Shown here piece after piece: positions 18,701 to 25,587 of a DNA stretch of 64,000 bases (position 1 is the first letter of the stretch; the number at the start of each line of letters is the position of its first letter). The DNA comes from an uncultured Bacteroidaceae bacterium (GTDB taxonomy: Bacteria > Bacteroidota > Bacteroidia > Bacteroidales > Bacteroidaceae): positions 1-64,000 of the forward strand of contig CAKRRN010000009.1 in NCBI GenBank assembly GCA_934394435.1, given 5' to 3'. The position numbers and the translations under genes were made by a program. Below the pieces are notes generated by a model. It searched no databases. It saw only the letters and a list, made by a program, of their open reading frames with translations, and was not told the origin of the DNA.

Positions 18701-18902
18701 CCGTTTGCGTCCTGTGATGATGGCTTCGCTCACAACGGTTCTCGGTATGATACCCCTGCTTACGGATGCTATGTTTGGCAGTATGGCTGTTACCATCATG
18801 GGCGGTCTGCTCTTTGGTACACTCATAACCCTGCTGTTCATACCAGTGCTTTATGCCATGTTCTTTGGTATAAAAAATGCTAAGGAAATAAAGAACTCCT
18901 AA
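15753..18902 (+). CDS. RND efflux permease (AcrB superfamily)
   Basis: A proton-driven inner-membrane pump of 1049 residues with the duplicated RND layout: TM1, a large periplasmic loop, TM2-6, a second loop, TM8-12. TM4 carries GMLVDNAIVIIDG, in which the acidic residues for proton relay sit, and the second half repeats it as GLIGMVVKNGIVLMDE. The family region FRSGLIIG and LGMIPLLT are present. ATG 15753 is chosen over GTG 15750 because it starts at MDLGKWAFNNR. The substrate cannot be read from sequence; relatives export drugs, dyes or bile acids. Confidence 0.95.
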   Translation: MDLGKWAFNNRLLVYFLVAVFMLGGAYACYDMSKLEDPQVKVKLAMVVTTYPGASAHQVEMEVTDVLEKRIRTMGDLDNIESYSYNDLSIIQVELRSTVSNEDVEQCWDRLRRKVYDAQAELPAGANTSVTKEDFSAVYGMFYVLTADGLSDRELNDYAELMKRELGNVENVDRVDIYGEQKDCIHIRLLQDKMSSLGVLPAEVLATLNGQNKTSYAGYYDNGDQRVRVTVADKFRQVEDIRRMIIQGHEDDQLRLADIAEVEKSIEKPVRNAITYDGQHALGILVASSSTSDIVKVGKAVEKRIAELKEDRFPTGLDCHKVFYQPERVTESLGQFVINLIESVLIVVIVLMFTMGFRSGLIIGASLVVIVFGAFLILGNMGGTMQRVSLAAFVLAMGMLVDNAIVIIDGILVDLKLGKPRREAMTEVGRRTAMPLLGATGIAILSFLPIFMSPDTAGIYVHDLFVVLAVSLLLSWVLALTHVPLMANRLLKAPASQVTQENAEDLYSGRMYRALGRLLRFCIRHRWSTTVVMLALLTLSVLGYPFVHQGFFPDMAYNQCYMEYKLPEGCNSTRVEKDLQSIEAYLHTRPEVTHVTASIGGTPGRYNLVRTVPTPSLSYGELIIDFKSAKDLDQNIEEIQEYLTAHYPEAYVKVKKYNLMFKKYPIELQFQGPDPAVLHALADSARTIMERSGKVRLITTDWEPKVPVLNVDYDQAAARSIGLSRSDLSLSLLTAGGGLPVGNFYEGIYPNTIYVKCVDEKGNPVDNLQDLQVFSAMPSLMGLANEDNLMRLRTGTLTKDQLLADLLSTTPLRQVSRGVKVEWEDPVVPRYNGQRMQRVQCSPCPGEETEKTRAALAREIEKIQLPAGYTMSWQGEKVASDRSMKYLFANFPLAVILMIAILIMLFSDVRKPLIILCCLPMVFVGVVITLLLTGKTFTFVAIVGALGLIGMVVKNGIVLMDEISLQLSQGVEPVQALVQSSQSRLRPVMMASLTTVLGMIPLLTDAMFGSMAVTIMGGLLFGTLITLLFIPVLYAMFFGIKNAKEIKNS

Positions 18903-18915
18903 TCAAGACGTAATA

Positions 18916-20268
18916 ATGAAAAAGAATATCATCCTATTGTTGGTGGCTCTGGTGGCTGTACCCACGCTTGCCGAGACACTCTCCATAGAGGCGTGCAGGC
19001 AGATGGCTCTGCAACATAATCATGCCCGTCAGTCGGCATCGCTCAATACCCAACAGGCACTACATACACAGAAGAGCGTGTGGGCGCAGTTCTTTCCAGA
19101 CCTTTCCCTGCAGGCAGGTGTGCTCTACGACACTGGTGATGGGTCGTTGGGTATCGAAGGCGGAATGCTTCCTGTCGGCTCTATGGGACAGACGGGGTTT
19201 GTTCCCTCTGGCACCTATGCCTATTTCCCAGGAGTGAATATGAAGTACGATATCAATGCCGTGTTTGCTGGTTCGGTCTTCTTGAAACAGCCCCTTTACA
19301 TGGGAGGCAAGATACGGGCGTCCTATCAGATGAGCAAGATGGCTGTGGAACTCTATCGTCAGGGAGAGCGCAAGACGGAGGCTGAGGTGATACAGTCTGT
19401 GGACGATGCATATGCCAAAGTGGTGAAAGCCAGCGAACTGGTGCTTGTTGCCCAGAAGTATAAGGCATTGCTTCAGGAGCTGAATCGCAATGTGGAGAGT
19501 GCTGTGCGACATGGGCTGCGTATGCAGAATGATCAGTTGAAAGTGGGTGTGCGTATGGACGAGGTGGAGTTGCAACTTAGAAAGGCGGAGAATGGCTTGC
19601 GCCTGGCGCGTATGAACCTCTGTCACGTGACAGGTCAGCCACTTGACACCCCTTTGGAGGTCTCCAATGAATATCCCAGCACGGAGTCAATGGGACAGGT
19701 ACAAACCTCAGATGTGTCTATGCGTCCTGAGAGTGCTATGCTGGAATATCAGACACGCATTGCCTCGCAACAGGTGAAAGTGGCAAAGAGCAGTATGCTG
19801 CCCAGTCTGGCTCTCATGGCCAAGTATGGTTATACGAATGGCATTGAGTTCAACGGTAGACGGTTGCTGGATGGGTGGAACTTCGGCGGGGGAGTGACCT
19901 TGAGTGTACCACTCTATCATTTCGGAGCGAATACACAAAAGGTGAAGGCTGCCAAGGTGAAGTTACAGCTGGCACAAGAGGAACAGGCAGACAAGCGAGA
20001 GATGATGCTCTTAGAACTGCAGCAGGCAGCCAATAATCTGGATGAGGCGCAACTGGAGGTACAGCTGGCAGAAAAGTCTATGGCGCAAGCAGAGGAAAAC
20101 ATGCAACTCAGCCAAAAGCAGTATAAAGCAGGAATGGAGACGTTGAGCGACTGTCTGGAGGCACAGGCATCTTGGCAGAAAGCCAGTGAAACACTGGTGG
20201 ACGCACAGTTCCGTCGCTATCTGGCTATGGTTGATTATCGACGTTCTGCTGGCCTGCTGGCTCAGTAG
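18916..20268 (+). CDS. TolC-family outer-membrane efflux protein
   Basis: A 450-residue protein with a signal peptide cleaved near TLAE. It shows the two structural repeats of OEP channels: long helices rich in Gln and Ala with short beta segments (VFLKQPLYMGGKIRASYQMSK in the first half, LSVPLYHFGANTQKVKAAK in the second). It forms the exit duct for the two upstream proteins, with a 13-nt spacer to the permease. The last 44 bp overlap the 3' end of rlpA on the other strand. Confidence 0.94.
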   Translation: MKKNIILLLVALVAVPTLAETLSIEACRQMALQHNHARQSASLNTQQALHTQKSVWAQFFPDLSLQAGVLYDTGDGSLGIEGGMLPVGSMGQTGFVPSGTYAYFPGVNMKYDINAVFAGSVFLKQPLYMGGKIRASYQMSKMAVELYRQGERKTEAEVIQSVDDAYAKVVKASELVLVAQKYKALLQELNRNVESAVRHGLRMQNDQLKVGVRMDEVELQLRKAENGLRLARMNLCHVTGQPLDTPLEVSNEYPSTESMGQVQTSDVSMRPESAMLEYQTRIASQQVKVAKSSMLPSLALMAKYGYTNGIEFNGRRLLDGWNFGGGVTLSVPLYHFGANTQKVKAAKVKLQLAQEEQADKREMMLLELQQAANNLDEAQLEVQLAEKSMAQAEENMQLSQKQYKAGMETLSDCLEAQASWQKASETLVDAQFRRYLAMVDYRRSAGLLAQ

Positions 20269-20788
20269 ATTTATCGATAGGTTTGGAGGGGGATGATGAG
20301 TCCTCCTCCTGTTTTATAGGCTCATCGTCGGTTGTCTCTGGTTTTGTATCTTTTTCCCAAGTAGGATGATTCCATGTGCGTAGCGGTTGCGAATTGTTGA
20401 AATCGGGTTGCGAGAGGTCGTACTCTGTCTTTTCTGCACGATAAGGAACCTTATCCTCATGCCAAGGAGTAATCTCTACAATATTGAAACCAGAGCGGAA
20501 AATATCCAGTTTTCGAGCAGCTGCATAACTTAGGTCTATCACGAAACGCTTGGTATGTGGTCCGCGGTCTGTAACCTCCACCACCACTTCTTTCCCATTC
20601 TTGGGATTCTTGACTTTAAGCAATGTGCCTAAAGGATATTTCAGATGAGCACACGTCATGCTGTCGCGGTGGTAAGGGTCACCGTTGCTCATGCGTCTGC
20701 CATGAAGTCTGTTGGAATAATAAGAAGCTTGTCCCTTCTGAAGTGTTTGTGCGCACACAGATAAACCGCAGTAGAATACCACTGCCAT
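20225..20788 (-). CDS. rlpA: RlpA-like septal ring lytic transglycosylase domain protein
   Basis: An exported double-psi beta-barrel protein; the RlpA family cleaves or binds denuded peptidoglycan glycans. The core shows GQASYYSNRLHGRRMSNGD, TCAHLKYPLGT and VEVTDRGPH, the conserved RlpA blocks. The C-terminal 60 residues are low-complexity and polar. ATG 20788 gives a short signal peptide lacking basic residues. The in-frame upstream codons up to a TAA encode RRNTIRRKFTYIILW, a textbook n-region, but contain no ATG, GTG or TTG. Confidence 0.88.
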   Translation of the reverse strand: MAVVFYCGLSVCAQTLQKGQASYYSNRLHGRRMSNGDPYHRDSMTCAHLKYPLGTLLKVKNPKNGKEVVVEVTDRGPHTKRFVIDLSYAAARKLDIFRSGFNIVEITPWHEDKVPYRAEKTEYDLSQPDFNNSQPLRTWNHPTWEKDTKPETTDDEPIKQEEDSSSPSKPIDKSTEPAGQQNVDNQP

Positions 20789-20848
20789 CCATAATATAAT
20801 ATATGTAAACTTCCTTCTGATCGTGTTTCTTCTATTTTCTTGTTAGTG

Positions 20849-20921
20849 TCGGATAGAGGAGACTCGAACTCCCGACCCCTACGTCCCGAACGTAGTACGC
20901 TACCAACTGCGCTACTATCCG
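20849..20921 (-). tRNA. tRNA-Pro (CGG)
   Basis: The minus strand folds with acceptor CGGATAG/CTATCCG, anticodon stem CTACG/CGTAG, loop TTCGGGA (anticodon CGG), and T loop TTCGAGT. The discriminator is A and CCA is not encoded. A TACCTTTG box lies at 20950-20957, about 30 nt upstream. Confidence 0.96.
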
Positions 20922-21006
20922 ATGGTTTCGCAATAGGCTGAAACCTCTGCAAAGGTACGTAAAAAAACTCAAAGTATCCTTTGTTTCACATTTTTTTTGT
21001 CTTTTG

Positions 21007-21038
21007 CTTGCCTGTATGGGATTTTCTGCATATCTTTG
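21007..21038 (+). promoter_or_regulatory. promoter of the second tRNA-Phe
   Basis: CTTG (21007-21010) is followed after 20 nt by TATCTTTG (21031-21038), 19 nt before the tRNA. Confidence 0.65.
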
Positions 21039-21057
21039 CAGCCGCAAATAAGGCGAT

Positions 21058-21130
21058 GGTGCCATAGCTCAGTTGGTAGAGCAAAGGACTGAAAATCCTT
21101 GTGTCCCCGGTTCGATTCCTGGTGGCACCA
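21058..21130 (+). tRNA. tRNA-Phe (GAA), second copy
   Basis: Identical over all 73 bases to the tRNA-Phe at 170-242, with anticodon GAA and discriminator A. It has its own promoter and its own terminator. Confidence 0.97.
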
Positions 21131-21136
21131 CATAGA

Positions 21137-21169
21137 AGACAGATAAGGTTTCACTCATCTGTCTTTTTT
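21137..21169 (+). terminator. intrinsic terminator of tRNA-Phe
   Basis: AGACAGAT (21137-21144) pairs with ATCTGTCT (21157-21164), and a six-T run follows. Sequence and position resemble the stem after the first tRNA-Phe. Confidence 0.85.
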
Positions 21170-21235
21170 GTTCCCTCAAAACCGCGCTACTCCTCCCAAA
21201 ATAATGGGTAAGGATGGATGCTAAGTGGGTATTGC

Positions 21236-21424
21236 AAGTAATATAGTCTTCAAAGCCCAAGTAAGTCGTCTTCATTGGTTATTGAAGCCGTCTTCATTGG
21301 CTAATGAAGCCGTCTTACTTTTTAGAGTGACTTTTTATTGATTTTCGTGGATGCGTTTTCTCATGGTATAAACAGTAAAAAGGTAGATGCACTATCTATT
21401 TTGTAAAACGGTAATAGTGGACAC
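21236..21424. repeat. dispersed intergenic repeat, copy A (left part)
   Basis: Starts AAGTAATATAGTCTTC and runs through ACTTTTTAGAGTGA, TTTTCTCATGGTATAAACAG, AAAAAGGTAGATGC and TTTTGTAAAACGG, matching copy C at 51696-51840 and, from GTATAAACAG on, copy B at 27230. Inside are two tandem 22-bp units (21268-21289, 21290-21311) whose core CTTCATTGG..AATGAAG is palindromic. Homology stops near 21424; the bases from there to the GH2 start show no gene. Confidence 0.85.
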
Positions 21425-21567
21425 TTGTATTTACTCGATTTTTTATAACAAGCGAGAATTTAAGGGATATGTCAGAGAAAAAGCATATATTTACATTCGA
21501 ATATCTTATGGGTGTATTTCAACGAGTACGTTGTTAAGCAAAAAACAAATAATAAAATAATACGAAA

Positions 21568-23976
21568 ATGAAGAAAACGTTTCTGACGGGAGCAACATGT
21601 GCTCTTGTGGTATCTTTCTCCTCCTTTGCACAGGTGCATCAGACGATAACCCTGCGTGAGGGGTGGCTTTTCTCAAAAGAAGGAGCACCCTTTCAGAGGG
21701 TGACTGTTCCCCACGATTGGGCTATCTCGGGAGAGTTTGATCGGGAGATAGACTTGTGGAAGAGCGAGACGGTGGAGAACGGGAAGAAGGTGGTGCACGA
21801 GTCGGCTGGTAATACGGGTTGCCTGCCCTGGCCAGGCAAAGGAGAGTATAAGACCACGTTTAAAGTGCCACATCGATACACCCATGCAGAGTTGCTGTTT
21901 GACGGTGCAATGTCTGAACCAGAGGTGTATGTCAATGGTAAGCTCGCTGGCAAATGGGCATGTGGATATAATGCCTTTCGAGTGGATGCAACCCCATTTT
22001 TGAAGGCTGGAGATAATGAAGTGACTGTGAAACTCACCAATAAGGAATTGAGTAGTCGATGGTATCCTGGTGGCGGACTCTATCGTCCAGTAAAGCTTGT
22101 TCTCTCTGGAGATGACGCTATTGACATTTGGGGGGTGAGTGTGACTACGCCTAAGGTGTCTCGCTCGGCTGCTACCGTCTCAGCAGACATTACCTTGCGT
22201 GAGGGATGTTCTGAGGAATTGGATGCGGAAATCTCTGTGTTGGATGATAAGGGCGAGACGATTCTCAGCAAGGAGGAAACGGTCTCTCATGGTAGGCTGA
22301 ATACGCAATTGGAACTGGTGAGACCAGAACTCTGGGCACCAGAGAGTCCACATCTTTATACCCTTGTCACCTGTTTGAAGAAACACGGAAAGGTCGTGGA
22401 CGAGAACCGTACGCGCTTTGGTATACGCAGTATCTCCTTTACGAAGGAAAAGGGGTTTCAGTTGAATGGGGAAACCAGGAAGTTTAAAGGTGTATGTTTG
22501 CATCATGATTTGGGACCTTTGGGCGCAGCTGTGAACAAGGCTGCCCTCATACGCCAGATAAGAATCATGAAAGAAATGGGATGTGATGCAATACGCACAT
22601 CGCACAACATGCCATCGACCATGATGATGGATCTCTGCGACTCGCTTGGGATGATGGTCATGGCAGAGTCGTTTGACAGTTGGATGACGGGAAAGACAGC
22701 CAATGCATACAACCGTTTCTTCAAGGAATGGGCAGAGAGAGATCTTACGAACCTCTATCTCAATCACCGCAATCATCCCTCAATCGTGATGTGGAGCATT
22801 GGAAATGAGATCCCTGACCAAGCCACGAAAGCTGGTGTGGATGCTTGTCGCCGACTGGTAAGCCTTATGCATGAGTTAGACCCTACACGTCCCGTGACGG
22901 CAGGAGTGGACAAGGTGGAGGATGCAACACGTAGCGGCTTCATCAACGAACTGGACATTCCAGGATTCAATTATCATACCCATTGCTATGAAACCTATAT
23001 CGACTCACTCTCTAAAGGGTTCCTTTTGGGTAGCGAAACAGCCTCCACCCTGAGCAGTAGAGGAGTCTATCATTTCCCTGTGGTGCTTACCACGAATGGT
23101 AGCACACATGCAGACCGTCAGGTGTCCAGCTACGACCTCTATAGTGGTAACTGGAGCAATGTGCCCGACTATGATGCTTGGTACCAAGATCGTAAGCCCT
23201 GGGTGATTGGTGAGTTCGTATGGACAGGATTTGATTATCTGGGCGAAAATTATCCCTATAACGCAGAAGGGATGTGGCCCTCGCGAAGCAGCTATTTCGG
23301 TATTGTGGACCTTGCAGGTTTGCCCAAGGACCGGTATTATTATTATCGTAGCCGGTGGAACACCAAGGATGCCACTCTGCATCTGCTTCCACATTGGACG
23401 TGGCCAGGCATGGAAGGGAAAAATATTCCTGTAATGTGCTACACCAGTTATCCTGAGGCGGAACTCTTTGTGAATGGCAAGAGCATGGGTCGTGTGAAGA
23501 AAGATTCCACGAAACTGTTCGCTGCTAACCGTATCAAATGGATGGATGTGAAGTATGAGCCAGGTGAGTTGAAGGTGGTGGCATACGATGCAGAAGGAAA
23601 GCGTCGAGAAGAAAAGGTGGTGCGTACGGCTGGCGACCCAGTACGATTAGAATTGACTCCAGACCGTCAGGTGATAAAGGCTGATGGTGATGATATCTCG
23701 TTTGTGACTGTGAGGATGCTGGATGAGGCTGGCAATGAGTGTCCGAATGCAGATCAGCAACTGCTCTTCAGCGTAAAGGGTGCGAAGTTTCAGGCAGCCT
23801 GCAATGGAGACGCTTCGTCGCTCGAACCGTTTGAGAAACCTCAGATGCGTCTTTTCCACGGAGAACTGGTGGTGCTGGTGCGTTCGACGAAGAAAGCCGC
23901 CAATGCTGTGTTGACGGTGACATGTAAGGATCACCCAGATATCTCAGCGCAGACAAATATCAAGGTAGAGAAGTAG
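21568..23976 (+). CDS. exported GH2 glycosidase (beta-galactosidase type)
   Basis: An 802-residue secreted or surface enzyme of glycoside hydrolase family 2. The signal peptide ends near SFA/QVHQ. The domains are a jelly-roll sugar-binding domain (VPHDWAISGEFD), an Ig-like domain, a TIM barrel, a DUF4982-like beta domain and a C-terminal Ig-like domain. The acid/base is Glu414 (WSIGNE) and the nucleophile Glu549 (VIGEFVWTG). Specificity is probably beta-galactoside but could be another beta-linked sugar. No SusC/SusD pair is adjacent. Its last 20 bases and terminator are duplicated at 25479. Confidence 0.93.
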   Translation: MKKTFLTGATCALVVSFSSFAQVHQTITLREGWLFSKEGAPFQRVTVPHDWAISGEFDREIDLWKSETVENGKKVVHESAGNTGCLPWPGKGEYKTTFKVPHRYTHAELLFDGAMSEPEVYVNGKLAGKWACGYNAFRVDATPFLKAGDNEVTVKLTNKELSSRWYPGGGLYRPVKLVLSGDDAIDIWGVSVTTPKVSRSAATVSADITLREGCSEELDAEISVLDDKGETILSKEETVSHGRLNTQLELVRPELWAPESPHLYTLVTCLKKHGKVVDENRTRFGIRSISFTKEKGFQLNGETRKFKGVCLHHDLGPLGAAVNKAALIRQIRIMKEMGCDAIRTSHNMPSTMMMDLCDSLGMMVMAESFDSWMTGKTANAYNRFFKEWAERDLTNLYLNHRNHPSIVMWSIGNEIPDQATKAGVDACRRLVSLMHELDPTRPVTAGVDKVEDATRSGFINELDIPGFNYHTHCYETYIDSLSKGFLLGSETASTLSSRGVYHFPVVLTTNGSTHADRQVSSYDLYSGNWSNVPDYDAWYQDRKPWVIGEFVWTGFDYLGENYPYNAEGMWPSRSSYFGIVDLAGLPKDRYYYYRSRWNTKDATLHLLPHWTWPGMEGKNIPVMCYTSYPEAELFVNGKSMGRVKKDSTKLFAANRIKWMDVKYEPGELKVVAYDAEGKRREEKVVRTAGDPVRLELTPDRQVIKADGDDISFVTVRMLDEAGNECPNADQQLLFSVKGAKFQAACNGDASSLEPFEKPQMRLFHGELVVLVRSTKKAANAVLTVTCKDHPDISAQTNIKVEK

Positions 23977-24065
23977 CGACTGAGTATGGAAAACAAAGAT
24001 AGACCAGTTATCTGTCTCATGTGAGAGACAGACAACTGGCCTTCTTTTTGACGCTATGTTAAATC
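23957..24065 (+). repeat. 109-bp direct repeat, left copy (with terminator)
   Basis: Contains the last GH2 codons and a terminator: CCAGTTATCTGTCTC and GAGACAGACAACTGG (24004-24039) pair with a single mismatch, followed by CTTCTTTTT. The whole 109 bp recurs at 25479-25587 with four substitutions. Confidence 0.95.
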
Positions 24066-24213
24066 CAAATCAGTCATTAGAAAATTTCGCTTCCATCTTG
24101 TCCCAAAATAGAGCAAAAGTCACGTATTATGTTAGTATACAGATGTTATAACGAGAGTATAACCTGCTATAGCCTAACTTTTTGCATGGAAAAATCTCTA
24201 ATGACCGATTTGG
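24065..24213. repeat. small inverted-repeat element
   Basis: CCAAATCAGTCATTAGA (24065-24081) and TCTAATGACCGATTTGG (24197-24213) are inverted copies with one mismatch, enclosing about 115 bp without a gene. The left arm begins exactly where the 109-bp direct repeat ends. It could be a MITE-like remnant or a large hairpin; no target-site duplication is evident. Confidence 0.6.
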
Positions 24214-24279
24214 GGTCAAAAGGCTACAATAGCAAAGGAAAATACTTACAAAAGCAGAGAGAAAAATCTACCAAAGGGT

Positions 24280-24310
24280 GTTGGCTTCTTCGATTTTATG
24301 CTTATCTTTG
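24280..24310 (+). promoter_or_regulatory. promoter of the C10-peptidase islet
   Basis: GTTG (24280-24283) is followed after 19 nt by TATCTTTG (24303-24310), giving a leader of about 150 nt before 24470. The rest of the leader shows nothing recognisable. Confidence 0.55.
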
Positions 24311-24469
24311 CAATATTGTTTTGGGCTTTTAGCAGCACAATGCTGAGTAGATTCTCTGACATACACACGCATCGAATAATTTGTTTCATCCAATGACTTG
24401 CTTATCTGCAAAATCCAATGTCTGCTAATTTAAGGTAATTACAAATAAAAAACAAAAAAGAAAAAAGAA

Positions 24470-25021
24470 ATGAGTAAAAAACGAGTTAAGCAAATGCTTT
24501 CCATGCTGCTGGTCACCGCATTGACGTTGTGCAACTATGCGTGCGAAAGCGAGGATGAACTGGTACGTCCCCAGCCCAGACAGGAAGATGTGAGCGCCAA
24601 CTCACATGCTCTTAGCCAAGAGCAAGCAATGGCTTCTCTACAGGATTTTATGAAGTCTTTTGACGGTGGGACAACTCGGTCAGCCATGCATCGTAGAGTC
24701 AAAGAAGTCTTTCCTGTGGAGTACTATAAAGATGTTACGAGGGCGGGTGCCGACACCGTTGATTGCGAAAACCTTCTTTATGTTGTGAATTTCGAGGATG
24801 ACCAAGGTTATGCCATTCTTGCTGCGGATGACCGCATAAAGGATGCCGTGTTGGCTGTGACTGAGCATTGTGACTTTGGATGGGGTGGACAGCATAATGG
24901 TTATTATACATCGGGTGTGTTTAAGCTGAATGATCAAGACGCGGAATATGACCATCTAGAAATGGACGACAATAGGAAGACTCATTACAACAACTATAAA
25001 AGAATTCTATCGTATGACTGA
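24470..25021 (+). pseudogene. C10 (streptopain-like) peptidase with catalytic domain deleted
   Basis: A 183-residue exported protein, possibly lipidated at Cys25. Residues 40-132 match the inhibitory propeptide of Bacteroidota C10 peptidases (LYVVNFEDDQGYAILAADDR, VLAVTE). From His133 it continues directly as HCDFGWGGQHNGYY, which resembles the extreme C-terminal segment of C10 enzymes (SpeB has HVNWGWGG there). The roughly 200 residues between, with the catalytic Cys and His, are absent, and the frame is intact. It is therefore an in-frame internal deletion, probably inactive as a protease. The remaining propeptide could still act as an inhibitor, which is speculation. Confidence 0.75.
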
Positions 25022-25490
25022 TATGACTAATTATGGTCGGAGAGGGCTTAGTACATCATATTATACATTTGTAAGTATTTCCCTTTGCCTGTTGTGGCTT
25101 TTTACGAGTGCGACATGCGAGCCTTATACCTTTTACAGTATGGGCTATCCGTACAGTTTGGAAGTGGGAGCGTGTGGAATAGATACAATAGTGACTGGAA
25201 GAGTCCCCTTCTCGGACATGTGTTTGGACGTGCGGGAAGATAGTTGCTGGAAGGAATTTGGTGGCCAAAAGGATGCAGATGGATTGGGAGAAGAAGTAGA
25301 GTATGAATGGGTATATATAAAGACGACTTACGCAGCCAAGGAAGTGCGTGTCAAAATAAAGCCTAATTCCGAAAAAAAACCAAGGTATGCTACTGTGTCA
25401 AGTTGTTGTAAGGGAGGCAGCAATATTATTCGCTTCGATATTTACCAAGAGGGAACCGAACCTGAAAGTGATATAAAGATATCAAGGTAG
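25014..25490 (+). CDS. exported protein of unknown function, partner of the C10 remnant
   Basis: A 158-residue protein starting 8 nt inside the previous gene, hence coupled. It has an N-terminal hydrophobic segment (about 20-34) that looks like a signal sequence, then a Cys-containing beta-rich domain. The pattern VRVKIKPNSEKKPRYATVSS...IIRFDIYQEG recalls BACON-type Ig domains. Position behind a C10 peptidase gene is where some Bacteroides encode dedicated inhibitors, so an inhibitor role is possible but unproven. Its last codons (ATA TCA AGG TAG) lie inside the 109-bp repeat, read in a different frame from GH2. Confidence 0.55.
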   Translation: MTDMTNYGRRGLSTSYYTFVSISLCLLWLFTSATCEPYTFYSMGYPYSLEVGACGIDTIVTGRVPFSDMCLDVREDSCWKEFGGQKDADGLGEEVEYEWVYIKTTYAAKEVRVKIKPNSEKKPRYATVSSCCKGGSNIIRFDIYQEGTEPESDIKISR

Positions 25491-25587
25491 AGAAGTAGCG
25501 ACTGAGTATGGAAAACAAAGATAGGCCAGCTATCTGTCTCATGTGAGAGGCAGACAACTGGCCTTCTTCTTGACGCTATGTTAAATC
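25479..25587 (+). repeat. 109-bp direct repeat, right copy
   Basis: Matches 23957-24065 with four substitutions, three of them in the terminator stem, which is therefore weaker here. It ends two bases into the 3' end of metY on the other strand. The distance between copies is 1522 bp. Confidence 0.95.

Noticed and set aside
21340..21364. Nine-codon minus-strand frame inside the dispersed repeat (starts ATG or GTG, AGA AAA CG.)
   Set aside because: Copies A and C differ by several non-synonymous changes in nine codons, so there is no sign of protein-level selection.
24129..24332. 67-codon open frame in the islet leader
   Set aside because: It overlaps the inverted-repeat arm and the islet promoter, has no recognisable domain, and its composition is like the AT-rich intergenic DNA.
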